Below are positions 51,219 through 60,184 of a stretch of DNA of 64,000 nt, in pieces. The position numbers and the translations under genes were made by a program. A model generated the notes under the pieces. The model did no database searches. It was not told where the DNA came from and worked only from the letters and a program-made list of their open reading frames with translations. The stretch spans positions 76,448 to 140,447 of the forward strand of contig CAXTCN010000002.1 in NCBI GenBank assembly GCA_964242575.1, given 5' to 3'. Source of the stretch: JANPPS01 sp964242575 (GTDB lineage Bacteria > Pseudomonadota > Alphaproteobacteria > Acetobacterales > Acetobacteraceae). Position 1 is the stretch's first letter, and the number at the start of each line of letters is the position of its first letter.

Positions 51219-51706
51219 CGCAGCGGCTTTTCCAGGAACACGCTCGTCGCGATGGCGTGTGGCGGCATAGCGGCATAGGCGCCAAAAGCGCCGCACACCC
51301 GGAACCCGCTGCCCTGGTAAAGGTGCAGCGCGGCAAGCTGCTGGTCGCCGGTTTCCAAGCGCAGCATATCCAGCCCGGCGTTGCGCCCCTCCGTTTCCAA
51401 ATGCGCCAGGATCACCGCCGCGACCCCGCGTCCACGCGCTGCCTCCCGCACGAACATGCGTTTCACCTCAGCGAACCCGGCGAACAGCGCGATGCCGCCG
51501 CAACCCACCGCCACGCCGCCGACGCGTGCCAGGAAAAACCGTACGTTCGGCTGGAATATCGCTTCCAAAGCAAGGCCGTGCCGCTGTTCCGCCGCGTAAT
51601 GCATCGAGAGCGCCTGATCGAGCTCGCCGATCAAGCCCCGTATCTCCTCCGTCGCGGCCGGCGCTGCCTCAACCAGGATGTCATCGAAGCGTTTCAAGGG
51701 AAACAT
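51215..51706 (-). CDS. GNAT family N-acetyltransferase
   Basis: 163 aa. VGCGGIALFAGFAEVKRMFVREAARGRGVAAVILAHLE is the acetyl-CoA binding core (R-G-x-G-V/A), and LRLETGDQQLAALHLYQGSGFRVCGAF the end. Substrate unknown. ATG 51706 overlaps the end of the HIBYL-CoA hydrolase gene by 26 bases; convergent to gluQ by 4 nt. Confidence 0.9.
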   Translation of the reverse strand: MFPLKRFDDILVEAAPAATEEIRGLIGELDQALSMHYAAEQRHGLALEAIFQPNVRFFLARVGGVAVGCGGIALFAGFAEVKRMFVREAARGRGVAAVILAHLETEGRNAGLDMLRLETGDQQLAALHLYQGSGFRVCGAFGAYAAMPPHAIATSVFLEKPLR

Positions 51707-52697
51707 CCTCAATCCGCGCCGGAGACCAGCGTGGCGCATGGTCCTTGTCCACCACCATCGCCCGCACCCCTTCAATGAAGTCTGGATACCGGACGCAAAC
51801 CCGGCTCAACGCCAATTCCGCCTGCAAGCATTCTTCCAAGCTACGGCTGGCGCCCTGGCGCATCAGGTCGAACGACCGCAGCACGGAACTCGGCGACGCC
51901 GCGCGCATCGCCGCGGCTGCCCGCTCGGCCCATGGCGTGCCAAGCGCCGCCAACCGGTCCAGAATTGCCCTGACACTCTCCGCCTTGAAGCAGCGCAGGC
52001 CCTCGCCGGCGTCCTGCAACTCGCCCCTCGGCGGCGGCACGGCCGCGCTGGCCAGGGCCGCCACCCCGTCCTCGGCCAACTCGTCGGCCAATGTCGCTAT
52101 CCGCTCGCGTGTGACGAAGTGCGTGGCGAGGCCGATGTAGGCCGCATCCGCCCCCGACAACCGGGCACCGGTGAGCGCCATGTACCAGCCGCTGGTTCCG
52201 CGCAACCGCGGCAGGACATAACTCGCGCCGATGTCTGGGAAGAAGCCGATGCCGGTTTCGGGCATGGCGAACACCGCCGCCTCGCTCGCGATCCGCGCGC
52301 TTCCATGCACCGAAACGCCGATGCCCCCACCCATGCACACGCCGTCCACTAGCGCGACATACGGCTTGGGGTAGCGTGCAATTGCCAGGTTCAGCGCGTA
52401 CTCGTCGGCAAAGAATGCCTCAACGCCAGCGTAGTCGTCGTCTAAAGCCAGCGCACGAATCGCACGGATGTCGCCACCCGCACAGAATGCCCGGCCGCCA
52501 GAACCCTCAATGACAACGGCATGAACCGCCGGGTCATCCCGCCAGGCCTGGAGCGCGTCACCGACCGCGCGGATCATCGCACGGTCAAGTGCATTCAGGG
52601 CTTGCGGCCGGTTCAGCGTAATCCTTCCGACGCGCCCATGCCGACGCGCTGTCACTGTCGCTGCAGCCTCGCCTTGCACGGCTAAGACCGTGTGCAA
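51681..52697 (-). CDS. 3-hydroxyisobutyryl-CoA hydrolase (enoyl-CoA hydratase/isomerase family)
   Basis: 338 aa crotonase-fold protein. RITLNRPQALNALDRAMIRAV, GRAFCAGGDIRAIRALA (oxyanion hole), GVCMGGGIGVSVHGSARIASE and MPETGIGFFPDIGASYVLPRL with the Glu and Asp typical of HIBCH rather than hydratases. It belongs to valine degradation. The length fits the bacterial hydrolase. No other valine genes are adjacent. Confidence 0.92.
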   Translation of the reverse strand: MHTVLAVQGEAAATVTARRHGRVGRITLNRPQALNALDRAMIRAVGDALQAWRDDPAVHAVVIEGSGGRAFCAGGDIRAIRALALDDDYAGVEAFFADEYALNLAIARYPKPYVALVDGVCMGGGIGVSVHGSARIASEAAVFAMPETGIGFFPDIGASYVLPRLRGTSGWYMALTGARLSGADAAYIGLATHFVTRERIATLADELAEDGVAALASAAVPPPRGELQDAGEGLRCFKAESVRAILDRLAALGTPWAERAAAAMRAASPSSVLRSFDLMRQGASRSLEECLQAELALSRVCVRYPDFIEGVRAMVVDKDHAPRWSPARIEDVSLETLR

Positions 52698-52727
52698 TGG
52701 ACGCCTAGCTTGACCGAAGCCGTCAAG

Positions 52728-53189
52728 CTAACGCCGGGCCATCAACCGCGATGCCAGCTCCCCAACAAGCCGCACAGTCCCACGCGGCTTCACGACCGTC
52801 ACCTTGCGCGGGCCACGCCGCAACGCCAGGCCTGCGGCTTCCCCGGCCAGCGACATCACGGTCATCGACTTCCGCATCTCCACGACCGCCTGCTGCCGGA
52901 TCATCTTCGCCTCGTCCTCAATGGCATCCGGCTTGTTGCTCATGGCCAGGTACGCGAACGCGCCCGCTACGATGGCATCGAATGCCAGTAGGATAAAACT
53001 CGCGATCCTGGGCGTTACCGTCGGGATCAGCAGGTGGTAGGCCACCACATGCAACAGGACCAGCACGCCGATTGCGAACACGGCCGCGCCCGCGCCATAA
53101 GCTGCGCGCATGCCCTGGCGGTGCGCGATCCGGCGGAGGCGCAACGCCTCCGCCGACGCCGCGACTTTGGCAAGTTCGACCGAGCGCAT
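52728..53189 (-). CDS. Small two-helix membrane protein, unknown function
   Basis: 153 aa with two membrane segments (about 29-53 and 60-82), a basic N-terminus and a C-terminal part with a positively charged stretch. It looks like the putative actinobacterial-holin-X/phage-holin-like or DUF1469-type proteins that accompany DUF883 proteins. It lies 4 bases downstream of such a gene, so the two probably act together at the inner membrane. Family assignment is tentative. Confidence 0.7.
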   Translation of the reverse strand: MRSVELAKVAASAEALRLRRIAHRQGMRAAYGAGAAVFAIGVLVLLHVVAYHLLIPTVTPRIASFILLAFDAIVAGAFAYLAMSNKPDAIEDEAKMIRQQAVVEMRKSMTVMSLAGEAAGLALRRGPRKVTVVKPRGTVRLVGELASRLMARR

Positions 53190-53193
53190 CGCC

Positions 53194-53463
53194 CTAACGC
53201 GCGATGCGGCCGAGCAGGTAGCCCGCGCCCGCGGCAATCAGGATCGCAACGATCGGCGACTCGCGTACCCGGTCAGACAGCATCTCAGTCTGGTCCGACG
53301 CCATGTCCCGCGCCTGCCGCGCGTAGTCCTCGGCCTGGCCGGCGGCGTTCGCCAACGCTGGCGTCACGCGCTCGGCCATCAGGGTCTGCACCTGGTCACG
53401 CAACTGCGCGATCTGCTCCTTGGCGTCCTGGGCGGTATCGCGGGCAGTGTCGGATAGGGCCAT
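53194..53463 (-). CDS. DUF883 (ElaB/YqjD-like) membrane-anchored protein
   Basis: 89 aa: a long amphipathic helix (DTARDTAQDAKEQIAQLRDQVQTLMAER), a linker and a single C-terminal membrane segment with the GAGYLLGR ending (IVAILIAAGAGYLLGRIAR). ElaB and YqjD bind ribosomes at the inner membrane in stationary phase; that is known for E. coli and inferred here. Next to a partner membrane protein. Confidence 0.88.
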   Translation of the reverse strand: MALSDTARDTAQDAKEQIAQLRDQVQTLMAERVTPALANAAGQAEDYARQARDMASDQTEMLSDRVRESPIVAILIAAGAGYLLGRIAR

Positions 53464-53536
53464 GTTCGATCTCCAGTTAATGATACCCCACAACGCCGGC
53501 CGCTCTGGCGGGTTTCGGCAGGAGAACACGGTTTCC

Positions 53537-54643
53537 ATGGTCAGTCCTGAACACCCGGACCTGCTGGTCCGGTTCGTGGCCGTGCGGAAGTCCTACGCCG
53601 CCGGCACCCCAGTCGTGCAGGACCTCTCGCTCGATGTGCGCCGGGGCGAGGTGCTGACGTTGCTTGGGCCATCAGGATCTGGAAAAACGACCGTTCTCAT
53701 GATGCTGGCCGGGTTCGAGGCGCCGGATGCCGGCGCTATCATGCAGGACGGCCGCAACCTCGTGGACGTGCCGCCGCACCGCCGGGGCTTTGGCGTCGTG
53801 TTCCAGAATTACGCGCTGTTCCCGCATCTGACGGTGGGCGAGAACGTGGCGTTCCCGCTCAAGGTCCGCGGCGTGCCACGCGCCGAGCGCCGCCGGCTGG
53901 TGTTGCGCGCGCTTGACCTGGTGCGCCTGCCGGACCTTGCTGCCCGCAAGCCATCGCAGTTGTCGGGCGGCCAGCAGCAACGCGTTGCCCTGGCCCGCGC
54001 CCTCGTGTTCGACCCGGCGCTCGTGCTGCTGGACGAGCCGCTCGGTGCGCTCGACAAGCAACTGCGCGAGGACCTTCAGGCTGAAATCCGTGCCCTGCAG
54101 CGCCGGCTTGGCGTGACCATGCTGTATGTGACGCACGACCAGGCCGAGGCGCTGACGTTGTCCGACCGCATCGCCGTGTTCCATCACGGCATGGTGCAGC
54201 AGGTCGCCACGCCGCAAACACTGTACGAACGCCCAGTCAACGCCTTTGTGGCGCGTTTTGTTGGTGAGAATAACCGCCTAACCGGACAAGTGGAGGCAGT
54301 CGAGGACGGCCTTGCCACCATCCGCCTGGACAATGGGACCATGATCGAGGCGACCGCCGGCGACATCGACGCCACTGGCCCTTGCACGGTTTCGATCCGC
54401 CCGGAGCGCATCGCCATTGTCCCGGGCAGCATCGAAGGCCTGGGAGAGAGTGCCCTGGCGGCGACGGTGACCGGCCTCGCCTATCTCGGCGACCACGTCC
54501 GTCTGCGCTTGGAACTGCCGGGAGGCGCCGAACTCACGGTCAAGCGCCCTATCGTGATGAGCATGGCCGGACTCACGCCGGGCGCCGCGGTGGCAGTGGC
54601 CTGGGACGCAGACCACGCCACCGCATTCATGCCGGAGGCTTAG
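53537..54643 (+). CDS. Orphan ABC transporter ATP-binding protein, PotA/spermidine-putrescine type
   Basis: 368 aa. Walker A GPSGSGKTT, Q-loop, signature LSGGQQQRVALARAL, Walker B LVLLDEPLGALD and a C-terminal TOBE domain (VSIRPERIAIV). The order and TOBE domain are those of polyamine/Fe3+/thiosulfate-type importers. No permease or binding-protein gene is adjacent: the neighbours are a DUF883 gene and a convergent molybdenum enzyme gene. AGGAG at 53519-53523 is somewhat far from ATG 53537. Confidence 0.9.
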   Translation: MVSPEHPDLLVRFVAVRKSYAAGTPVVQDLSLDVRRGEVLTLLGPSGSGKTTVLMMLAGFEAPDAGAIMQDGRNLVDVPPHRRGFGVVFQNYALFPHLTVGENVAFPLKVRGVPRAERRRLVLRALDLVRLPDLAARKPSQLSGGQQQRVALARALVFDPALVLLDEPLGALDKQLREDLQAEIRALQRRLGVTMLYVTHDQAEALTLSDRIAVFHHGMVQQVATPQTLYERPVNAFVARFVGENNRLTGQVEAVEDGLATIRLDNGTMIEATAGDIDATGPCTVSIRPERIAIVPGSIEGLGESALAATVTGLAYLGDHVRLRLELPGGAELTVKRPIVMSMAGLTPGAAVAVAWDADHATAFMPEA

Positions 54644-56970
54644 GCCGCTTTGGCCCCGTGGATTGCCCGCCATACCTTCTCCGGCGTGGCTGGCATGTCG
54701 ATGCTGCGTACCCCGGTATCGGACAGCGCATCCACCAGCGCGTTGATCACCGCCGGAGGGCTGCCGACCGCGCCGGCCTCGCCCGCGCCCTTGACCCCAA
54801 GCGGGTTGCTGGCGCACGGCACCTCAATCAGGTCCACTTCGATGTCCGGCAGGTCGGCTGCCCGCGGCAACTGGTAGTCCATGAAGCTGCCGGACAGTAG
54901 CTGGCCCGAATCCGGGTCATACGCCGTCCGCTCCATGAACGCCTGGCCCACGCCCTGCGCCACGCCGCCGTGCACCTGGCCGCGCACGATCATTGGGTTC
55001 ACCGCCTTACCCACGTCGTCGCACACGATGTAGCGCAGCACCGCGATCATCCCGGTGTCCGGATCGACCTCGACCTCCGCCATGTGGCAGCCGTTCGGGA
55101 ACGTGTGGACATCAATTGCCGCTGTCTCGATGCTGTCCAGCGTCGTCGTGTCCTGCCCGGCCGCCTTACGCGCGCGCTGCGTCTCCGCCAACGCCATGAT
55201 GTCCAAACCGCGGTCGGTGCCGGCGATGCTGAACCGGCCATCGGCGAACTCGATGTCCGCCACTGCCGCCTCCAGCGCCTCGGATGCGGCCTGCTTGCCC
55301 TTCTCGATCACCGACGCGGCGGTGACCAGGATAGCCTGGCCCTCGGAGTACAAGCTGCGCGCGCCGCCAGTGCCGCCGCCGGTCGGGATGCTGTCAGTGT
55401 CGCCCTGGCGAATGCGGACCTTGGAGCCATCCACGCCCAACTGGTCCACCGTCAGTTGCACATAGGCCGTCTCATGCCCCTGGCCGGTGCTCTGCGTGCC
55501 GACGAACACGTCCACGAACCCGTCCTCGGCGAACCGGATTTCCGCTCGCTCCGACGGCGCGCCGCCGGTGGCTTCCAGGTAATACGACATGCCGATGCCG
55601 CGCTTCAGCCCCTTGGCGGCGCTGCGGGCGCGGCGGCCCGGGAACCCGGCCCAGTCGATCTTCTCAAGCGCCGCGTCCAGCACCCGCTGGAACTCGCCGC
55701 TGTCGTAGGTCTGCTGCATCGCCGTCACGTATGGCATGGCCGACGGCGGCACCATGTTGCGCCGGCGCAGCTCGATCCGGTCGATGCCAACCTCCGCCGC
55801 GGCAGCGTCGATCAGCCGCTCCACGACATAATTGCTCTCTGGCCGGCCAGCGCCGCGGTAGGCGTCCACCGGCACGGTATGGGTGAACACGCCGAGCACG
55901 TTGGCGTAGATCGCCTGGAACCCATACACGCTCGCCAGCACCTTGGTGCCCGCCCCGGTCGGGATGAACGGCGCGAAGGTGGAGAGGTAAGCGCCCATGT
56001 TGGCGACGTTGCGCGTACGCAGCGCCAGGAACTTGCCATCCTTGTCCAGCGCGATCTCGCCGCGGGTGATGTTGTCCCGGCCGTGCGTGTCGCACAGGAA
56101 CGCCTCCGACCGCTCCGACGCCCAGCGCACCGGCCGACCCAGCTTGCGCGCGGCGTAGCAGGTCAGCACGTGTTCGGCATACAGGAACAGCTTCATGCCA
56201 AACCCGCCGCCCACGTCCGGCGTCACCACCCGGAACTGCTCGGCCGGCAAGTGGAAAATGTCCTTGCCGAGCATGTCCTTGATGCCCCAGCCGCCCTGGG
56301 TATTGGTGTGCAGGGTGAACCGCCCGGTGGCCGCGTCGTAGGCGGCGGTGGCGGCGCGCGCCTCCATGCTCGCCACTACGATCCGATTGTTCACGACCGT
56401 CAGTTGCGTCACGTGCGCGGCCTCGGCGAACAGCGCCTCGGTCCGTGCCTTGTCGCCCGTCTCCCAGTCGAAGCACACGTTGCCCGGCGCCTGCGGCCAG
56501 ACCAGCGCCGCGTCCGCGTCCATGGTTGCGCCAAGGTCGGTGACGCTCGGCAGGATGTCGTAATCGACCATCACCGCCTCGGCCGCGTCCCGCGCCGCCT
56601 GGTGCGTCTCGGCCACGATGAACGCCACCGGGTCGCCCACGTGGCGCACCTCGTCCTCCGCCAACGCCGGGTGCGGCACCTCGGCACGCGGCGAGCCGTC
56701 ACGGTTCTGCAACGGGATTTCGCACGGCAGCCCGCCGATCCCATCGGCCTTCAAATCGGCGCCGGTGATGATCGCGAGCACGCCGGGCAGCCCGGACGCC
56801 ACCGCCGTGTCAATCGACAGCACCCGCGCATGGGCGTGCGGGCTGCGCAGCACCACGCCGAACGCCGCATCGGGCAGCGCGATGTCATCAGTGTACTTGC
56901 CATCGCCCACCAGCAAGCGGGGGTCCTCGACGCGGCGAATTGGCTGGGCCATCCCGAACTTGGTCGTCAT
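54640..56970 (-). CDS. Molybdopterin-binding large subunit of a xanthine dehydrogenase/CO dehydrogenase-family enzyme
   Basis: 776 aa. RVEDPRLLVGDGKYTDDI at the start, PDVGGGFGMK, and DAYRGAGRPE (form II/CoxL-like active loop, not the AYRCSFR of true CO dehydrogenase), then RIRQGDTDSIPTGGGTGGARSLYSEGQ and NPLGVKGAGEAGAVGSPPAVINAL with the conserved Glu. Likely an aldehyde or N-heterocycle hydroxylase. Medium (FAD) and small (2Fe-2S) subunit genes are not adjacent. It converges on the PotA-like gene with 4-nt overlap. Confidence 0.92.
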   Translation of the reverse strand: MTTKFGMAQPIRRVEDPRLLVGDGKYTDDIALPDAAFGVVLRSPHAHARVLSIDTAVASGLPGVLAIITGADLKADGIGGLPCEIPLQNRDGSPRAEVPHPALAEDEVRHVGDPVAFIVAETHQAARDAAEAVMVDYDILPSVTDLGATMDADAALVWPQAPGNVCFDWETGDKARTEALFAEAAHVTQLTVVNNRIVVASMEARAATAAYDAATGRFTLHTNTQGGWGIKDMLGKDIFHLPAEQFRVVTPDVGGGFGMKLFLYAEHVLTCYAARKLGRPVRWASERSEAFLCDTHGRDNITRGEIALDKDGKFLALRTRNVANMGAYLSTFAPFIPTGAGTKVLASVYGFQAIYANVLGVFTHTVPVDAYRGAGRPESNYVVERLIDAAAAEVGIDRIELRRRNMVPPSAMPYVTAMQQTYDSGEFQRVLDAALEKIDWAGFPGRRARSAAKGLKRGIGMSYYLEATGGAPSERAEIRFAEDGFVDVFVGTQSTGQGHETAYVQLTVDQLGVDGSKVRIRQGDTDSIPTGGGTGGARSLYSEGQAILVTAASVIEKGKQAASEALEAAVADIEFADGRFSIAGTDRGLDIMALAETQRARKAAGQDTTTLDSIETAAIDVHTFPNGCHMAEVEVDPDTGMIAVLRYIVCDDVGKAVNPMIVRGQVHGGVAQGVGQAFMERTAYDPDSGQLLSGSFMDYQLPRAADLPDIEVDLIEVPCASNPLGVKGAGEAGAVGSPPAVINALVDALSDTGVRSIDMPATPEKVWRAIHGAKAA

Positions 56971-57033
56971 GCGGTCACTCTCCGTTGCTTTGCCTTGGAT
57001 TTGCGGTCACGGCGGCGCACGCCAAGGGGCGGT

Positions 57034-60000
57034 CTAGTGCGCCACCTTCTCTTTCTTTGGCTCTTTCTTCACGAACATGGCCTTTGTCCGTTCCCGCATG
57101 GTCTGGAACGTCACATACAGCATCGGGATCAGGAAAATTCCGATCGTGCTCGCGGCAATCATCCCCGCGAACACCGGCGTGCCCACCGCGCGCCGGCTGA
57201 CCTGCGCCGCGCCGTTCGCGGTCACTAGTGGGATCAGTCCCAAAATAAATGCAATCGAGGTCATCATAACCGCCCGGAACCGTGTCTGCGCGCCAAGCCG
57301 GGCGGCCTCCTGGATGCTTCTGCCCTGCTCGCGCTGGTCTTTGGCGAACTCCACGATCAGGATGCCGTTCTTGGCGGCGAGCGCAATCAGCACCACCAGC
57401 CCGATCTGCGCATAGAGGTCGAGCGACAGCCCGGCCACCAGCATCCCCACGAACGCCCCCAGGATACCAACGCTGACTGACAGCAGCACGGGAATCGGAA
57501 TCACCCAACTCTCATACAACGCGACCAGGAACAGGTAAGCGAACAGCACCGCCAGCGCGAGGATTTTCCCGGTCTGGCCCGACGCCGACCGTTCCTGGAA
57601 CGCGGTCCCGGTCCACTCGTACGAGTAACCCGGCGGCAGGGTGTTCCGGCTCACGGCCTCCATCGCCAGCAACGCGTCCCCCGACGACACGCCCGGCTTC
57701 GGCGTGCCCTGCACGGTGATCGAACGATAGTTGTTGTAGCGGCTGATGGTCTGCGGCCCCAGCTCGATCCGCGCATCGGCGATGGACCGGAGCGGCACCA
57801 TGGTGCCCAGCCGGTTCCGTACGTAAATCCGCCATATCGCGGGAATGTCCGTCCGGTCCGCGGCCTCGCCCTGGATGTTCACCTGCCAGGTGCGGCCGAA
57901 CAGGTTAAAGTCGTTGATGTAGATGCCGCCCAGCGTCGCCTGCAACGAGCTGAACACATCGCTGATCGACAGGCCCAGCGCCTGCGCCTTGTCGCGGTCG
58001 ATGTCGAGGTAAATAGACGGCGTCGTTGGGCTGAAGGTGCTGAACGTCCGCGCGAGCTTCGCATCCTGGTTCGCCGCCGCCAGCAACCCGCCCAGCACGG
58101 AGCCCATCTCGGCCGGCTCCCGTCCCTCCAGGTTCTGCAACTGGTACTCGAACCCGCCGCCCGTCGAAAGGCCGATGATGGGCGGCAGGTTGAACGGGAA
58201 GATGGTCGCGGACCGGATGCTCTGCACGCCGCCGAACACCTGGCCGATCAACGCCTGTACCTTGTCAGACGCTGCCGTGCGGTCCGCGAACGGCTTCAGG
58301 CGCAGCACCATGAAAGCCGAGTTCGATTGGTTGCCGGCGTCCAGCAGGGAGAACCCGACGATCGCCAGCACGTTCTGGATTTGCGGGATGGTCTTGACGA
58401 TTGCCTCGACCCGCTCCACCACCTCCCGGGTGCGCGTGACGCTGGCGCCGTTCGGCAACTGCACCGCCACGAAGAACGCGCCTTGGTCCTCTTCGGGCAG
58501 GAACCCGGTCGGCGTGCGCAGGCTAAGCCCATAGATCCCGCCGCCGCACAGCAGCACCAGCAGCACCGCCACCACGCCCACGCGGATCAGCCGGCCCACC
58601 GTCGCGGTGTAGCGGTCCCGCGTCCAATCAATCCCCCGGCTGATGCGCCCCATGATGCCCCGCTTGGGGCCGGTATGCCGCAGGAACACCCCGCACAGCG
58701 CTGGCGACAACGTCAGCGCATTGATCGCCGAAATCAGCACCGCCACGGAGATGGTGACGGCAAACTGCCGGAACAGCGTGCCAGAGATGCCTGGAATGAA
58801 CCCAAGCGGCACGAACACCGACAGCAGCACCAGGGTGATGGCGATGATGGGCGCCGTGATCTGCCCCATCGCTTTTTTGGTGGCCTCCTGGGGCGAGAGG
58901 TCCGGTTCCTCCTCCATTACCCGCTCGACGTTCTCCACCACCACGATGGCGTCGTCGACGACGATGCCGATCGCCAGCACCAGCGCCAGCAGCGACACCG
59001 TGTTGGCGGAGTACCCCAGCACCAGCAGCACCGCAAACGTGCCGATCAGGCTGACGGGTACCGCGACCGCCGGGATGATGGTCGCGCGGAAGTTGCCCAG
59101 GAACAGGAAAACGACCACCACCACCAGCGCGAACGCCTCAATCAAGGTCTTTATGACCTCGTCGATGGTGTCGGACACGAAAGTCGAGCTGTTGTAGAAC
59201 ACCCGCGCCTTGAGGCCTTCCGGGAAGCGCTCGGACAAAGTGTCCAACGCCGCCTGCACCCGCGCCGCCGTCTGCACCGCATTGGCGCCGGGCGCGAGGT
59301 AAACGCCCATCGTGACCGCCGGATCGCCGTTCAACCGGCTCTCGCTGTCCCGCGTCGCGGCGCCTAGCTCAACCCGCGCCACGTCCCGGACCCGCAGCAC
59401 CGAACCGTCCGGCTGCGCCCGCACCACGATGGCGCCGAACTCCTCCGCCGACGTGAGCCGCCCCTTGGTTTGCAGGTTGATCTGGAACTGCGTGTCGTCG
59501 CTGGTTGGCCGCGCGCCGACCCGGCCAACCGGCGCCTGCACGTTCTGCTGCTGGATCGCTTGGATGATGTCGCTCGGCGCCAGGCTCAGGCCAATCAGCC
59601 GGTTGGTGTCGAACCAGATGCGCATCGAGTAGTCGAGCGCCCCGAACAGCGACGCCGAACCCACCCCGCTCACCCGCGACAACGTGTCAAGGACATTGAT
59701 CGTCACGTAGTTGGAGATAAATAGCGGGTCCTGCTTGCCGCCCTCGCTCGAGAACGCCAGGAACTCCAGGATGGCGGAGGACCGCTTCTGCACGGTGACG
59801 CCGTTGCGCTGCACCTCCTGCGGCAGCCGAGACAACGCCGCCTGCACGCGGTTGTTCACGTTGACCGTGTTGATGTCCGGGTTGGTCCCGAGCGCGAACG
59901 ACACCGTCAGGCCGTAGCTGCCGTCGTTGCCCGAGTTGGATTTCATGTAAATCATCTGGTCGGCGCCGTTGACCTGAGCCTCCAGCGGCTGCGCCACCGT

Positions 60001-60180
60001 CGCCTCGACCACGGCCGCCGACGCGCCGGGGTACCGCGTCGTGACCTGCACCTGGGGCGGCACGATGTCCGGGAATTGCGACACGGGAATGACCAGCAGC
60101 GACAATGCGCCGGCGATCACGGTGATGATCGCGATCACGATGGCGAGCCGCGGCCGGTCGACGAATACCGATGAGATCAT
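57034..60180 (-). CDS. RND efflux transporter permease (HAE1 family, AcrB/MexB-like)
   Basis: 1048 aa. First membrane helix at RLAIVIAIITVIAGALSLLVIPVSQFPDI, two large periplasmic loops, LAIGIVVDDAIVVVENVERVMEEEPDLSPQEATKKAM with the proton-relay Asp-Asp, and the final helices ending GIFLIPMLYVTFQTMRER. Drug or solvent export in a tripartite pump with the adjacent adaptor; the outer-membrane channel is not in the window. It starts 4 bases after the adaptor stop. Confidence 0.96.
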   Translation of the reverse strand: MISSVFVDRPRLAIVIAIITVIAGALSLLVIPVSQFPDIVPPQVQVTTRYPGASAAVVEATVAQPLEAQVNGADQMIYMKSNSGNDGSYGLTVSFALGTNPDINTVNVNNRVQAALSRLPQEVQRNGVTVQKRSSAILEFLAFSSEGGKQDPLFISNYVTINVLDTLSRVSGVGSASLFGALDYSMRIWFDTNRLIGLSLAPSDIIQAIQQQNVQAPVGRVGARPTSDDTQFQINLQTKGRLTSAEEFGAIVVRAQPDGSVLRVRDVARVELGAATRDSESRLNGDPAVTMGVYLAPGANAVQTAARVQAALDTLSERFPEGLKARVFYNSSTFVSDTIDEVIKTLIEAFALVVVVVFLFLGNFRATIIPAVAVPVSLIGTFAVLLVLGYSANTVSLLALVLAIGIVVDDAIVVVENVERVMEEEPDLSPQEATKKAMGQITAPIIAITLVLLSVFVPLGFIPGISGTLFRQFAVTISVAVLISAINALTLSPALCGVFLRHTGPKRGIMGRISRGIDWTRDRYTATVGRLIRVGVVAVLLVLLCGGGIYGLSLRTPTGFLPEEDQGAFFVAVQLPNGASVTRTREVVERVEAIVKTIPQIQNVLAIVGFSLLDAGNQSNSAFMVLRLKPFADRTAASDKVQALIGQVFGGVQSIRSATIFPFNLPPIIGLSTGGGFEYQLQNLEGREPAEMGSVLGGLLAAANQDAKLARTFSTFSPTTPSIYLDIDRDKAQALGLSISDVFSSLQATLGGIYINDFNLFGRTWQVNIQGEAADRTDIPAIWRIYVRNRLGTMVPLRSIADARIELGPQTISRYNNYRSITVQGTPKPGVSSGDALLAMEAVSRNTLPPGYSYEWTGTAFQERSASGQTGKILALAVLFAYLFLVALYESWVIPIPVLLSVSVGILGAFVGMLVAGLSLDLYAQIGLVVLIALAAKNGILIVEFAKDQREQGRSIQEAARLGAQTRFRAVMMTSIAFILGLIPLVTANGAAQVSRRAVGTPVFAGMIAASTIGIFLIPMLYVTFQTMRERTKAMFVKKEPKKEKVAH

Positions 60181-60184
60181 GGCG

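Noticed and set aside
49638..51296. A 552-codon version of the carboxylesterase gene
   Set aside because: The upstream 330 codons lie opposite gluQ and have no hydrolase sequence. The start at 50306 gives the family length.
54970..57228. A 752-codon open frame on the plus strand opposite the molybdenum hydroxylase gene
   Set aside because: Its sequence is rich in Arg, His and Gln repeats with no domain, as expected from the complement of a high-GC gene. The minus-strand gene is fully supported.
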